Shown in pieces: positions 10,001 to 18,506 of a stretch of 64,000 bases of DNA. The DNA comes from Kocuria rosea (GTDB lineage Bacteria; Actinomycetota; Actinomycetes; Actinomycetales; Micrococcaceae). Location: assembly GCF_023715525.1 (NCBI RefSeq), contig NZ_JAMBOG010000012.1, positions 52,075-116,074 of the forward strand, written 5' to 3'. Numbering within the stretch: the stretch's first letter is position 1; each line of letters starts with the position of its first letter. Under the pieces are notes generated by a model, which did not search any database, had not been told where the DNA came from, and was given only the letters and a program-made list of their open reading frames with translations. Both the position numbers and the translations under genes were made by a program.

Positions 10001-10471
10001 GACGAAGATGGGGAAGCCGATCCGGTCGGCCTCGGCCAGCAGGGCCTCCGGGTCCGCGGACGGCTCGGAGGACTCGAGGGTGGGGATCCCGGCGCGCTTG
10101 GCGGCCTTCAGCGCCGCGACCTTGTTCCCGGCCAGCTCGAGGATCTCGGCCTTGGGGCCCACGAACGTGATCCCGGCCGCCTCCGCGGCCCGGGCCAGGC
10201 CGGGGTTCTCGGACAGGAAGCCGTAGCCGGGGTAGATCGCGTCCGCGCCGGACTCCTGGGCCACCCGCACGATCTCGTCGACGTCGAGGTAGGCCCGCAC
10301 CGGGTGCCCCTCCTCGCCGATCTGGTAGGCCTCGTCGGCCTTCTGGCGGTGGATCGAGTTGCGGTCCTCGTAGGGGAACACCGCCACCGTCTTGGCCCCG
10401 AGCTCGTACGCGGCGCGGAACGCGCGGATCGCGATCTCGCCTCGGTTGGCCACCAGGATCTTGGAGAACAT
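7019..10471 (-). CDS. pyc: pyruvate carboxylase
   Basis: This biotin-dependent anaplerotic enzyme carboxylates pyruvate to oxaloacetate. The 1150-residue chain has the full domain order. The biotin carboxylase (residues 1-450) begins KILVANRGEIAIRAFRAA and has a Gly-rich ATP-grasp loop AGGGGRGMRRV near 165. The carboxyltransferase barrel (about 530-810) includes DTTFRDAHQSLLATR and the metal-binding HLHTHDTAGG. A central allosteric/PYC-OADA segment follows. The C-terminal biotinyl domain carries EAMKMEA, whose Lys takes biotin. The ATG at 10471 starts directly at the conserved MFSKILVANRGE; longer in-frame starts add a Pro/Arg-rich tail not typical of the family. It is monocistronic. Confidence 0.97.
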   Translation of the reverse strand: MFSKILVANRGEIAIRAFRAAYELGAKTVAVFPYEDRNSIHRQKADEAYQIGEEGHPVRAYLDVDEIVRVAQESGADAIYPGYGFLSENPGLARAAEAAGITFVGPKAEILELAGNKVAALKAAKRAGIPTLESSEPSADPEALLAEADRIGFPIFVKAVAGGGGRGMRRVETPEALPEALAAAMREADTAFGDPTVFLEQAVLRPRHIEVQVLADAAGNIVHLFERDCSLQRRHQKVVEIAPAPNLDEDIRQALHRDAVKFARELGYVNAGTVEFLVDTAGERAGQHVFIEMNPRIQVEHTVTEEVTDVDLVQSQLRIAAGETLADLDIAQEDLRVRGAALQCRITTEDPANGFRPDVGRISAYRSAGGAGVRLDGGTVYAGAEISPHFDSMLVKLTCRGRDYPTAVHRSQRALAEFRIRGVATNIQFLQAVLADPEFLAGNVATDFIERRPELLEARVSGDRATKALTWLAEVTVNQPNGPRVEGIDPRTKLPRYPGDKVEEPFRSPFDGPSAHQPPAGWRQRLLELGPEGFARALREQTAVAVTDTTFRDAHQSLLATRVRTRDLLAAAPAYAHTLPQLLSVEAWGGATYDVALRFLGEDPWERLALLREAMPNIPIQMLLRGRNTVGYTPYPTEVTDAFVAEAAATGVDIFRIFDALNDVSQMAPAIEAVRKTGTAVAEVALCYTGNLLDPAEDVYTLDYYLELAQRCVDAGAHVLAIKDMAGLLRPAAAATLVTALRKRFELPVHLHTHDTAGGQLATLMAAIETGVDAVDVASASMAGTTSQVPASALIAALENTSRDTGIPLEAATALEPYWEVIRAMYSPFESGLTAPTGRVYRHEIPGGQLSNLRQQAIALGLGERFEAIEDMYTAANAMLGRLVKVTPSSKVVGDLALQLVGMGVDPAEFEANPQRFDIPDSVISFLAGELGTPPAGWPEPFRSKALEGRNVKVGITELAPEDSQALAGDSATRRDTLNRLLFAGPTRDFKASRDKYGDLALLHTRDFLYGLTTEHEHVISLGKGVRLLVTLQAVSDPDDKGLRTVMVTLNGQPRMVEVRDTSVASAVPETEKADPANPGHVAAPFAGAVTVTVAAGDSVEPGAQIATIEAMKMEASITAPTGGTVKRVALAGVAQVTGGDLLVELEPAG

Positions 10472-10730
10472 CGACAACCGTCCCGTGCCCGGGTCCTCAG
10501 GAGGGGCCGGGCACTGAATACTCGAACGTGCAGGACCAGGAGCGCCGTGCCGGGAGCAGCACGGCGCCAGGACACGGACAGGACCAGCGTGCCCCGCCGT
10601 GAGCCGTGCCACAAGTCAACCACGCCGCAGGGCGGAGCACCGTGAACAGCGTCACACATCGGCGCACGGCGCCGTGGCGTGCTCGAGCGGGCGGGCCCGC
10701 GCCGCGCCGGGGCCCGGTGCCCGCGCCCGG

Positions 10731-10736
10731 CTACGA
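10731..10736 (+). promoter_or_regulatory. candidate -10 element (TACGAT) for the orphan parA gene
   Basis: TACGAT matches the actinobacterial -10 consensus and lies ~95 bases before the GTG at 10830. It is the only good match in that leader. Confidence 0.35.
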
Positions 10737-10829
10737 TGGGCCCGGACCGTCTCCCCCCGCCGCCCGTCCCCCGGTTCCCGGCCGCAGCGGACGGCTCCCC
10801 GTGTTCCGCGAGCGAAGGGTGTCCCCCCG

Positions 10830-11618
10830 GTGCAGATCGTCAGCGTCAGCAGCCTCAAGGGCGGTGTCGGCAAGTCCTCCGTGACCCTCGGGATCGCCTC
10901 GGCGGCGCTGCAGGCGGGGGTGCCCACCCTCGTGGTGGATCTCGACCCGCACGGCGACGCCACGACCGGGCTGGGGGTGCACGCGCAGCGCGGCCACGAC
11001 ATCGGGGAGGTCCTGCGCCGGCCCCGCCGCGGCGCGCTCGAGCGCGTGCTCATGGCCTCGTCCTGGGCGGTGCAGGAGGGCCGGGACGCCAAGGCGCTCG
11101 ACGTCGCCCCCGGCTCCGCCCGGTCCTCGCACCTCGACCGCTCGGAGTACCGGGACAAGGACCTGGGCCGGCTGGAGCGGGCGCTCGCCGGCGTGACGGG
11201 CTACGAGCTGGTGCTCGTGGACTGCCCGCCGACCCTCAGCGCGCTGACCCGCACGGCGTGGGCCGCGAGCGACAAGGTCCTCTCGGTCGCCGAGCCGTCC
11301 CTGTTCTCGGTGGCGGGGGCCAAGCGCACGATGACGGCGATCGCCCAGTTCGAGCAGAGCCGCACCTGGGCGGTCCCGGCCGCGGGGGTGGTGGTCAACA
11401 AGGTGCGGCACTCGTCCGTGGAGCACCGGCACCGTCTGGCGGAGCTGCAGGAGCTCTTCGGCCCGCTGCTCGTGAGCCCGGTGATCCCGGATCTTCCCGT
11501 GTGGCAGCAGGCGCAGGGGGCGGCGTGGCCGATCCACCGCTGGCCCGGGGCCGAGGCCCGGGACATCGCCGGCCGCTACACGGCGATCCTGCAGGGCCTG
11601 CTCGAGCGCACGGCCTGA
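10830..11618 (+). CDS. ParA-family (MinD/ParA-like) ATPase, orphan
   Basis: This 262-residue deviant-Walker ATPase would drive positioning of DNA or another cargo. The Walker A box is KGGVGKSS at residues 11-18, with the ParA signature lysine. Walker A' is VDLDPHGDAT near 41 and Walker B is VLVDCPPTLS near 128. The sequence starts directly with VQIVSVSSLKGG, supporting the GTG at 10830; a purine-rich GCGAAGGG is upstream. No parB or parS-like gene is adjacent, and it differs strongly from the second ParA at 22.2 kb beside scpAB. The role could be chromosome, chemoreceptor or polar-protein positioning and is not resolved. Confidence 0.85.
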   Translation: MQIVSVSSLKGGVGKSSVTLGIASAALQAGVPTLVVDLDPHGDATTGLGVHAQRGHDIGEVLRRPRRGALERVLMASSWAVQEGRDAKALDVAPGSARSSHLDRSEYRDKDLGRLERALAGVTGYELVLVDCPPTLSALTRTAWAASDKVLSVAEPSLFSVAGAKRTMTAIAQFEQSRTWAVPAAGVVVNKVRHSSVEHRHRLAELQELFGPLLVSPVIPDLPVWQQAQGAAWPIHRWPGAEARDIAGRYTAILQGLLERTA

Positions 11619-11631
11619 ACCGGGCGCGGGG

Positions 11632-12234
11632 TCAGCCGGCGTTCTGCCGCCGGGCGCGCCGCGCCGAGAGCTCGTCGCCGGGCAGGGGGTCCTGCCCGGG
11701 ACTGCGGTCCCGGCCGGTGTGCTCGCCGGGGATCGCCGCGAGGGTCCCCTCGACCTCGCGCCACACCCGGCCCACGGCGATGCCGAACACGCCCTGCCCG
11801 CCCTGCACCAGGTCGATGACCTCGTGCGGTGAGGTGCAGGCGTAGACGCTGGCGCCGTCGCTCATCATCGTCAGCTGCGCGAGGTCCTCGATCCCCCGGG
11901 CGCGCAGCGCGGTCACGGCGGTGCGGATCTGCTGGAGGGAGACGCCGGTGTCCAGGAGGCGCTTGACGATCTTGAGCACCAAGATGTCCCGGAAGCTGTA
12001 CAGCCGCTGCGTCCCGGAGCCGGCGGCGCCGCGGACGGTGGGCTCCACGAGGCCCGTGCGGGCCCAGTAGTCGAGCTGCCGGTAGGTGATGCCCGCGGCC
12101 TTGCACGCGGTGGGGCCGCGGTAGCCGACGGACTCGTCGCGGATCACGGAGTCGTCGAACAGGACGCCCTGGGTGCCGTGCGCGAGGGGACTGTCGGGCC
12201 CGGCCGTGCCGCCGGGCTGGTCACCGTTGCTCAC
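11632..12234 (-). CDS. MerR-family transcriptional regulator (Rv1830-like)
   Basis: This 200-residue DNA-binding protein has its MerR helix-turn-helix starting GYRGPTACKAAGITYRQLDYWARTGLV around residues 38-64. A LYSFRDILVLKIVKRLLD segment and a dimerisation helix follow. No metal-binding Cys cluster is present, so it is not a classic metal sensor. Its place at the end of the gcvH-garA-ftsR-DUF151 string matches mycobacterial Rv1830. The GTG at 12234 has a strong GAGGAGG upstream. The first ~35 residues and last ~30 are low complexity. Regulated genes are not known from sequence. Confidence 0.88.
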   Translation of the reverse strand: MSNGDQPGGTAGPDSPLAHGTQGVLFDDSVIRDESVGYRGPTACKAAGITYRQLDYWARTGLVEPTVRGAAGSGTQRLYSFRDILVLKIVKRLLDTGVSLQQIRTAVTALRARGIEDLAQLTMMSDGASVYACTSPHEVIDLVQGGQGVFGIAVGRVWREVEGTLAAIPGEHTGRDRSPGQDPLPGDELSARRARRQNAG

Positions 12235-12419
12235 GCCGCCTCCTCGCTCGTGGGCCGGCCCTCGCGGTGCCGGCGGTGGATCGTCTCAGCAAGGGCGTCC
12301 GGACCCCCGGGGGACCCCTCAAGTATAGGACCGCCCGCATCCTCCGGGTGCAGGGGCCGAGGCCGTCCGCCCGGTCCCGGGCGTGTCGGCCGGGCCGGGG
12401 CGGGCCCGCGGGGTGCGGC

Positions 12420-12944
12420 TCAGAAGTCCTCGGGGTCCACGTTGTCCAGGAAGTCCCGGAACTGCTCGACCTGCGTCTCCGGGGGCACCGACGGCTCCCC
12501 GGCGGCGGAGCGCTGCGTGGGCTCCCGCAGTTCCCCGTCCGCGCTCATCACGAGCCCGGCCTCGTCCAGGACGGTCTCCGTGCACAGGATGGGGCAGTCG
12601 GTGCGGGCCGCCAGCGCAATCGCGTCCGAGGCGCGGGAGTCGACGACCGTCCCGTCAGAGAACTCCAGGGCGGCGTGGAAGACGCCCTCGTCCACGGTGT
12701 GGATGCGCACCCGCGTGAGCGTGCGGCCGAAGGCGGTCGCCACGGACAGCACGAGGTCGTGGGTCAGCGGCCGGGGCGGGTCGATGCCCTGGACGGCGAA
12801 CACGATGGACGTCGCCTCGTTGGTGCCGATCCAGATCGGCAGGTGCCGGCCCCCCTCCACCTCCTTCAGCACGACCACGGGCTGGGCCGACGGGACGTCC
12901 ATCCGGACCCCGGCGATCTCCATCAGGACCTGGTGCACGGCCAT
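12420..12944 (-). CDS. bifunctional nuclease-family protein (DUF151, Rv1829-like)
   Basis: This 174-residue protein is of the DUF151/BFN family, whose characterised plant members have nuclease activity; the bacterial role is unclear. Recognisable segments are VVVLKEVEGGRHLPIWIGTNEA (residues ~23-44) and VDSRASDAIALAARTDCPI (~98-116), both hallmarks of the fold. The acidic C-terminal tail ends NVDPEDF. The ATG at 12944 lies 1 base from the stop of the upstream MerR gene, so the two are co-translated. The neighbourhood order is that of Mycobacterium Rv1827-Rv1830. Confidence 0.9.
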   Translation of the reverse strand: MAVHQVLMEIAGVRMDVPSAQPVVVLKEVEGGRHLPIWIGTNEATSIVFAVQGIDPPRPLTHDLVLSVATAFGRTLTRVRIHTVDEGVFHAALEFSDGTVVDSRASDAIALAARTDCPILCTETVLDEAGLVMSADGELREPTQRSAAGEPSVPPETQVEQFRDFLDNVDPEDF

Positions 12945-12945
12945 C

Positions 12946-13686
12946 TCAGCCCTCCACCGCGGCGCGCTCCTGCAGCGCGGCGATCTCCGACCTCACGAGG
13001 GAGGTGTGGATGGTCAGGCACAGGCCCGAGATCTCCTGGGCCCGCTCGACGGCGCGGGCGCGGGAGGCGGGGTCGCGCCGGGACGTCAGGGGCGCCACGG
13101 CCCGCTCGACGAGGCCGAGCTCCCGGTCCGCGGCGGCCTTGAACGGGCGCAGGTGGCGGGGCTCCAGCCCGTGGGCGGTCAGGGCCAGGGCGGCGCCGGT
13201 GATGGCCAGGGCGTGGTCGTCGAAGGCGCCGTCCTGCTCGCGGATCAGCCCGTAGCTCACGAGCTCGCGCACGAGCGGGATCCCGGCGCCGGTCCGGGCC
13301 GCGAGCTCCCGCAGCGTGTACGTGCGGGCCGGGGAGAACGGGGGCACCGGGCCGGGGGGCGCCGGCTCGGGCACCCGCCGGTCGTCGTCGGCACGGGCGT
13401 CCCCGTCGGTGTCGAGGCGCTCCCGGATGACCTTCAGCGGGAGGTACCGGTCGCGCTGGAGCTCGAGGATGCGGCGCAGCCGGTCGATGTCGGCGCGGGA
13501 GAACTTCCGGTAGCCCGAGGCGGTGCGGGTCGGGTGCACCAGTCCCTTGTCCTCGAGGAAGCGCAGCTTCGACGCGGTGATGCCGGGGTGGTCCTCGCTG
13601 AGCTCCTTAAGCACGGCGCTGATGCCCACCCGGGGCTCGTGCTGGACGTCGTCCCGGGACGAGGTGGTCTCCGCGTGGTCGGTCAT
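12946..13686 (-). CDS. ftsR: FtsR-like MerR-family regulator (Rv1828 homologue)
   Basis: This 246-residue MerR protein has a winged helix at residues ~20-90, including LKELSEDHPGITASKLRFLE and SGYRKFSRADIDRLRRIL. A long coiled dimerisation helix and a second helix-turn-helix-like block (YTLRELAARTGAGIPLVREL, ~130) follow. Rv1828/FtsR of mycobacteria and corynebacteria activates the cell-division gene ftsZ and sits in the same place, directly downstream of garA. I infer the same role from synteny. The start at 13686 is 9 bases from the garA stop at 13696. Confidence 0.85.
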   Translation of the reverse strand: MTDHAETTSSRDDVQHEPRVGISAVLKELSEDHPGITASKLRFLEDKGLVHPTRTASGYRKFSRADIDRLRRILELQRDRYLPLKVIRERLDTDGDARADDDRRVPEPAPPGPVPPFSPARTYTLRELAARTGAGIPLVRELVSYGLIREQDGAFDDHALAITGAALALTAHGLEPRHLRPFKAAADRELGLVERAVAPLTSRRDPASRARAVERAQEISGLCLTIHTSLVRSEIAALQERAAVEG

Positions 13687-13695
13687 GGCTCCCTT

Positions 13696-14151
13696 CTACT
13701 GCTCCGACGGCTGGCGCAGCGAACGGTAGAACGTGAACCGGAACTTGCCGATCTGGACCTCGTCGCCGTTGTCGAGCACGGCGCTGTCCACGCGGTCCCC
13801 GTTGACGTAGGTGCCGTTGAGGGAGCCCGAGTCGAGGACCTCGAAGGTGTCGCCGCGGCGGACGAAGCGCGCGTGCCGGCGGGAGACGGTGACGTCGTCG
13901 AGGAAGATCTCCGAGGAGGGGTGGCGTCCGGCGGGCACCTCGTCGCGGTCGAGGAGGAAGCGGGAACCGGCCCCGGCGCTGTCGTGGGCGACGAGCAGGG
14001 CGCTGCGCGGGGGCAGCGCGGAGACCGCGGCGTTCTCCTCGGGCGAGAGCTTGTGGGAAGCGGCGCGCGAGAGGACCTCGCCCACGATCTGGATCGACGT
14101 GGTCTCCGGCTCCCCCAGGGGTGCGTTCGAGCCGTGACGGTTTTTGGACAT
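13696..14151 (-). CDS. garA: FHA-domain regulator GarA/OdhI-like
   Basis: This 151-residue phospho-switch protein, in its relatives, inhibits 2-oxoglutarate dehydrogenase and regulates glutamate enzymes until phosphorylated by PknB/PknG-type kinases. The N-terminal phospho-acceptor motif ETTSIQIVGEV is present around residue 17. The FHA domain covers about 60-140, with the phosphopeptide-binding residues in AGRHPSSEIFLDD, VSRRHARF and DSGSLNGTYVNG. Loss of the ETTS threonines would break the switch, but they are intact. It is flanked by gcvH and ftsR as in mycobacteria. Confidence 0.92.
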   Translation of the reverse strand: MSKNRHGSNAPLGEPETTSIQIVGEVLSRAASHKLSPEENAAVSALPPRSALLVAHDSAGAGSRFLLDRDEVPAGRHPSSEIFLDDVTVSRRHARFVRRGDTFEVLDSGSLNGTYVNGDRVDSAVLDNGDEVQIGKFRFTFYRSLRQPSEQ

Positions 14152-14309
14152 CTCTTCCCTCGACTGGTGACGTGATGGATGACGGATCCCGTGGGATCCC
14201 GACCCCGCGACCGCCGGATCCGGCGGTGTTCCGGGCGGCGGCCGGAGCCGCCCGGATGTTGTTCAGTGTACCGGGTGGGGGCGACAGGGACGGGCGACCG
14301 GGCGGGAGT

Positions 14310-14325
14310 CCCGGCCGTGGCCGGG
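14310..14325 (-). terminator. short GC hairpin downstream of gcvH
   Basis: CCCGGCC-GT-GGCCGGG forms a 7-bp stem 18 bases after the gcvH stop. It is weak for a full terminator and may only attenuate read-through into garA. Confidence 0.35.
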
Positions 14326-14342
14326 CGGTGCCGGACGGGGCC

Positions 14343-14729
14343 TCAGCCGAGCTGGGCGGCGTAGCCGTCCGCGTCGAGCAGCCCGGAGCGGTGGTCCTCG
14401 TCGGCGGGGCGGAGCGCGAAGAGCCACCCGTCGCCGTAGGGGGAGGAGTTGACGGCCGCCGGCTCGTCCTCGAGCCGGTCGTTGACCGCGACGACCTCCC
14501 CGGAGACCGGGGCGAAGATGTCGCTGACCGACTTCGTCGACTCGATCTCCCCCACGGCGGCGCCCGCCTCGACCGTCTCCCCCACCTCGGGCAGCTGGAC
14601 GAAGACGACGTCGCCCAGCTCGCTCTGCGCGTGGTCGGTGATCCCGATGCGCACGACGCCCTCGGCGTCGGGGGCGGCGACCCACTCGTGCTCGGCCGTG
14701 TAGGACAGGTCGGCAGGGATGTTGCTCAT
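14343..14729 (-). CDS. gcvH: glycine cleavage system H protein
   Basis: This 128-residue lipoyl carrier shuttles the methylamine intermediate between the P and T proteins of glycine cleavage. The lipoyl-lysine motif is ESTKSVSDIFAPVSGEV near residues 60-76, followed by the family segment VNDRLEDEPAAVNSSPYGDGWLF. Full length and an intact lysine indicate a functional carrier. The ATG at 14729 has AGGAGTGACCC upstream. No gcvT or gcvP lies nearby; in mycobacteria gcvH also sits alone beside garA. Confidence 0.95.
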   Translation of the reverse strand: MSNIPADLSYTAEHEWVAAPDAEGVVRIGITDHAQSELGDVVFVQLPEVGETVEAGAAVGEIESTKSVSDIFAPVSGEVVAVNDRLEDEPAAVNSSPYGDGWLFALRPADEDHRSGLLDADGYAAQLG

Positions 14730-14799
14730 GGGTCACTCCTGGTCGGGCGGGTGCGGACGGCTCGATTATGGCACAGGGCGCCCCGGGGACCGGGGCGCG

Positions 14800-15798
14800 T
14801 CAGCGCGTGGCCCACGCGTCGATCTCGGCGTGGATCGCGCGCTTGCGCCGCGGCGCGGCGAAGGACGCGTCCACGGAGTTGCGCGCCAGGGCCTCCGCCT
14901 GCTCGTCGGTCAGCCCGAGGGCCTCGCGCAGGCCCTGGAAGGTGTCGCCGACGTAGCCGCCGAAGTACGCGGGGTCGTCGGAGTTGACGGTCACGGCCAG
15001 CCCGCGCTCGAGCATCTCGAGGACCGGGTGCTCGGCGAGGGCGCCGACGACGCGCAGCCGGACGTTGGACAGCGGGCACACGGTCAGCGGGACCTGCTGG
15101 GCCACGAGCCGCTCGACGAGCGCCGGGTCGCGCAGGCACTGGATGCCGTGGTCGACGCGCTCCACGTGGAGGACGTCGAGGGCCTCCCGGACGTAGTCGG
15201 GGCCGGCCTCCTCCCCCGCGTGCGCGACGACGTGCAGCCCGGCCGCCCGAGCCCGGGCGAAGACCTCCCGGAACAGGGCGGGCGGGTGGCCCACCTCGGC
15301 CGAGTCGAGGCCGACGCCGTCGATCCGGGACAGGTCCTCGCCCAGCGACTCGAACAGCGCCAGGGCCTCCTCGGCCGGGCGGTCGCGCAGGAAGCACATC
15401 ACCAGGGTGCCGGTGATCCCGTGCGCGGCCCGCCCGGCCTCGAGGCCGGCGCGGAGGCCGTCGATCACCGCACCGACCGGCACCCCGCGGGAGGCGTGGG
15501 CCTGGGGGTCGAAGAAGAGGTCGACGTGGCGCAGGCCCTGGGCCGCGGCCCGGTCGAGGTAGGCGGTGGTGAGGGCCTCGAAGTCCGGGGCGTCGCACAG
15601 CACGGCCATCGTGGCGTAGTAGAGCTCCAGGAACGAGGACAGGTCCTCGAAGTCGTAGTGGCGCCGCAGCTCCTCGACCGAGCCGAAGGGCAGCGCGACG
15701 CCGTTGCGGGCGGCGAGCTCGAAGGCGAGCTCCGGCTCCAGGGTGCCCTCGACGTGCAGGTGCAGCTCCGCCTTCGGCAGCGTGTACAGGTCCTTCAC
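14800..15798 (-). CDS. adenine deaminase (adenosine/AMP deaminase superfamily)
   Basis: This 332-residue metal-dependent amidohydrolase has HLHVEG at residues 13-18 for zinc binding, HAGEEAGPDYVREAL near 200 with catalytic Glu, and VDHGIQCL near 220. Near 275 is NSDDPAYFGGYVGDTF. The SDDPAYFGGY form is characteristic of adenine deaminases of the Aah1 type; adenosine deaminases have a shorter TDDP segment. The expected reaction is adenine to hypoxanthine plus ammonia for purine salvage. The GTG at 15798 has GAAGGAG 9 bases upstream. Confidence 0.85.
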   Translation of the reverse strand: MKDLYTLPKAELHLHVEGTLEPELAFELAARNGVALPFGSVEELRRHYDFEDLSSFLELYYATMAVLCDAPDFEALTTAYLDRAAAQGLRHVDLFFDPQAHASRGVPVGAVIDGLRAGLEAGRAAHGITGTLVMCFLRDRPAEEALALFESLGEDLSRIDGVGLDSAEVGHPPALFREVFARARAAGLHVVAHAGEEAGPDYVREALDVLHVERVDHGIQCLRDPALVERLVAQQVPLTVCPLSNVRLRVVGALAEHPVLEMLERGLAVTVNSDDPAYFGGYVGDTFQGLREALGLTDEQAEALARNSVDASFAAPRRKRAIHAEIDAWATR

Positions 15799-15895
15799 CT
15801 ACGGCGCTCCTTCGCGTCCCGGTCCGGCCGGGCCCCGCCGGTGCGGCAGGACCCCGTGCAGTGTATCGCCGCACCGCGGCGGCCCGGCGGACAGC

Positions 15896-15933
15896 AAAAA
15901 GGACCCTGACCTGCCGGAGCAGATCAGGGTCCT
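15896..15933 (-). terminator. rho-independent terminator of tRNA-Pro
   Basis: On the minus strand a perfect 10-bp stem (AGGACCCTGA and TCAGGGTCCT, 14-base loop) is followed by TTTTTG, 6 bases after the tRNA 3' end. It is the only classical T-tract terminator I see in the window. Confidence 0.88.
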
Positions 15934-15938
15934 CTCGG

Positions 15939-16012
<74 letters not shown>

Positions 16013-16097
16013 ATGTGCTCACCGCGTCGCCGCCCTGAGCACTCGGAACACATTACAGCAACCGGGGACGGAATTCATCTCGGGGCGCCACGGCCGC

Positions 16098-17648
16098 TCA
16101 GCGCTTCCGGCTGCGCTTCTCCCGCACGCGCATGGAGACCTCGATGGGGGTCCCCTCGAAGCCGAAGGTCTCCCGCAGCCGGCGGGTGATGAACCGCCGG
16201 TAGCCGGGGTCGAGGAACCCGGTGGTGAACAGCACGAACCGCGGCGGGCGCGAGGACGCCTGGGTGCCGAAGAGGATGCGGGGCTGCTTGCCGCCGCGCA
16301 CGGGGTGCGGGTGGGCGGCGACGATCTCGCCTAGGAAGGCGTTGAGCCGCCCGGTCGGGATGCGGGTGTCCCACGAGGCCAGGGCGGTCTCGAGGGCGGG
16401 CACCAGCCGGTCCTTGTGCCAGCCCGTCCGCGCCGAGACGTTCACGCGCGGGGCCCAGGCCACGTGGGCGAGGTCCCGGTCGATCTCCTTCTCGAGGTAG
16501 TAGCGGCGGTCCTCGTCCACGAGGTCCCACTTGTTGAACGCCAGCACGAGCGCCCGGCCGGAGTCCACGGCCATCTGCAGGATCCGCACGTCCTGCTCGG
16601 AGAGCACCTCGTCGGCGGCCAGCAGCACCACGGCGACCTCGGCGCGCTCGAGGGCGGCCTGGGTGCGCAGGGACGCGTAGAAGTCGGCGCCCTGCTGCAT
16701 GTGCACGCGGCGGCGGATGCCGGCGGTGTCGATGAACCGCCACGGCTTGCCGCCGAGCTGGATCAGCTCGTCGACGGGGTCGCGGGTGGTGCCGGCCAGG
16801 GGGTCGACGACGACGCGCTCGGACCCGGCGAGCTTGTTGAGCAGCGAGGACTTCCCGACGTTGGGCCGGCCGATGAGGGCCACGCGGCGGGGCCCGCCGG
16901 TGAGCTCCGTCTCGGCGACGGCGGAGAACTCGGGCAGCACGTCCATGACGGCGTCCAGGACGTCGGCGGCTCCGCGCCCGTGCAGCGCGGAGACCGGGCG
17001 CGGCTCCCCCATGCCGAGGGACCACAGGTAGGTGGCCTCGACCTCGAGCTGCGGGGAGTCGACCTTGTTGGCGACCAGCACGACCGGCTTCTTGACCTTG
17101 CGCAGCATTTTCACGATCGCCTCGTCGGCGGCGGTCACGCCGACCGTGGCGTCGAGGACGAGCAGCACCGCGTCGGCGTACTGCACGGCGAGCTCGGCCT
17201 GCTCGGCGACACGGGCGTTGATGCCCTTGGCGTCGTACTCCCATCCGCCGGTGTCCACGAGGGTGAAGTTGCGCCCGTTCCAGGTGGCCCGGTAGGAGAC
17301 CCGGTCGCGGGTCACGCCGGGGGTGTCCTCCACGACGGCCTCGCGGCGGCCCAGGATCCGGTTGACCAGGGTGGACTTGCCGACGTTGGGCCGGCCCACG
17401 ATGGCGAGCACGGGGGCGGGCCGGCGGGCCGGGGCGCTGTCCTCGCCCTCGGACCACTCGGCCAGCAGCGCCGCGTCCTCCTCGTCGAGCTCGTAGTCCT
17501 CGAGCCCGGCGCGCAGCACCTGGGCCCGCTGCTCGGCCTCGTCGTCGTCGATGGCCGCGAGCCGCTCGGCGACGTCGTCCGTGGCGCCGCCGAGGAGCTC
17601 GTCCTCGTAGGGGTCGTGGGCCGGGTCGTGCGCGGGGCTGTCGGTCAT
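16098..17648 (-). CDS. der: ribosome biogenesis GTPase Der (EngA)
   Basis: This 516-residue protein has tandem GTPase domains needed for 50S subunit maturation. The first G1 box is GRPNVGKST near residue 85 and the second is GRPNVGKSS near 262, each with its DTAG/DTGG, NKVD/NKWD and SA boxes. The KH-like domain closes the protein, ending [14 protein letters not shown]. The ~75-residue acidic N-terminal extension is usual in actinobacteria. The ATG at 17648 has GAAGGACAG upstream. It is the last gene of the scpA-to-der run, with an 84-base gap after cmk. Confidence 0.97.
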   Translation of the reverse strand: MTDSPAHDPAHDPYEDELLGGATDDVAERLAAIDDDEAEQRAQVLRAGLEDYELDEEDAALLAEWSEGEDSAPARRPAPVLAIVGRPNVGKSTLVNRILGRREAVVEDTPGVTRDRVSYRATWNGRNFTLVDTGGWEYDAKGINARVAEQAELAVQYADAVLLVLDATVGVTAADEAIVKMLRKVKKPVVLVANKVDSPQLEVEATYLWSLGMGEPRPVSALHGRGAADVLDAVMDVLPEFSAVAETELTGGPRRVALIGRPNVGKSSLLNKLAGSERVVVDPLAGTTRDPVDELIQLGGKPWRFIDTAGIRRRVHMQQGADFYASLRTQAALERAEVAVVLLAADEVLSEQDVRILQMAVDSGRALVLAFNKWDLVDEDRRYYLEKEIDRDLAHVAWAPRVNVSARTGWHKDRLVPALETALASWDTRIPTGRLNAFLGEIVAAHPHPVRGGKQPRILFGTQASSRPPRFVLFTTGFLDPGYRRFITRRLRETFGFEGTPIEVSMRVREKRSRKR

Positions 17649-17732
17649 GGCTGTCCTTCGCTGGGCCGCGAGCGGCCGGTCGTGGTGCTGGGGGATGGTG
17701 CTGGGGGTGGAGGGGCCGGCCCCGGGGCCAGT

Positions 17733-18506
17733 CTAGGCGGGGCGCCCGGCGGCCCGGAGGACCACCTCGATCACGGCCTGGACGGTCTGCTCCACGGTGA
17801 GCTCGGAGGAGTCGACGGTGACGACGCCGTCGGCGGCCTCGGTGAAGTTCACGACGGCGGAGTCCTTGGCGTCGCGGCCCACGACCTGCTCGCGCAGCCG
17901 CTCGGCGTCCGGCGTCCCGCCGTTCTGCAGGCCGCGGCGGGCCATCCGGGCCCGCTCGTCGGCGGTGAGCAGGATCCGGGCGTCGGCGTCGGGGGCGACC
18001 ACCGTGGTGATGTCCCGGCCCTCGGCCACGATCCGCCGGCCGCTGCCGGTGATCAGCGCCTGCTGGCGGGCGACCAGGATGCTGCGGGCGGCGGGGTTGG
18101 TGGCCACCGCGCTCACGGCCTCGGTCACGCGCGCGCCCCGGATCTCGGCGGCCACGTCCGCGCCGGCCACGAGGACCTGCTCCCGGTCCGGGTCCACGCC
18201 CTGCTCGAGCGGGAGGGCGCGGGCGGCCTCGACCACGGCGTCGCCGTCGGCGAGGTCCACGCCCTGGTCCAGGCACCACCAGGTGAGCGCCCGGTACATC
18301 GCGCCGGTGTCGAGGTAGGCGAGCCCGAACCGGCGGGCGACCTCCCGGGAGACGCTGGACTTCCCGGAGCCCGAGGGACCGTCGATGGCGACGACGAGGG
18401 GGCGGTCCGCGGGGGTGGGCGCCCCGGCGGCGCCGGGGCCGCCGGGCTGGGTGCCCGGCAGCGGGACCGGTGGCGTGTTGGTGCGCGTGTTCGTTCCCGA
18501 GTTCAC
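17733..18506 (-). CDS. cmk: cytidylate kinase
   Basis: This 257-residue kinase phosphorylates CMP and dCMP to the diphosphates using ATP. Walker A is DGPSGSGKSSVSREVARRF near residue 45. YLDTGAMYRALTW (CMP-binding loop) and GRDITTVVAPDAD are both visible. The first ~35 residues are a Thr/Pro-rich tail before the conserved core. The GTG at 18506 overlaps the tyrA stop by four bases (GTGA), which supports this start and translational coupling. Confidence 0.95.
   Translation of the reverse strand: MNSGTNTRTNTPPVPLPGTQPGGPGAAGAPTPADRPLVVAIDGPSGSGKSSVSREVARRFGLAYLDTGAMYRALTWWCLDQGVDLADGDAVVEAARALPLEQGVDPDREQVLVAGADVAAEIRGARVTEAVSAVATNPAARSILVARQQALITGSGRRIVAEGRDITTVVAPDADARILLTADERARMARRGLQNGGTPDAERLREQVVGRDAKDSAVVNFTEAADGVVTVDSSELTVEQTVQAVIEVVLRAAGRPA

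Noticed and set aside
10472..10612. Extended N-terminus for pyruvate carboxylase
   Set aside because: The extra 46 residues are Pro/Arg-rich; the conserved enzyme begins at MFSKILVANRGE.
7229..10645. Very long plus-strand frame opposite pyruvate carboxylase
   Set aside because: It mirrors the pyc coding strand, with Gly/Val/Asp-rich low-complexity translation and no start signal. It is a GC-driven shadow.
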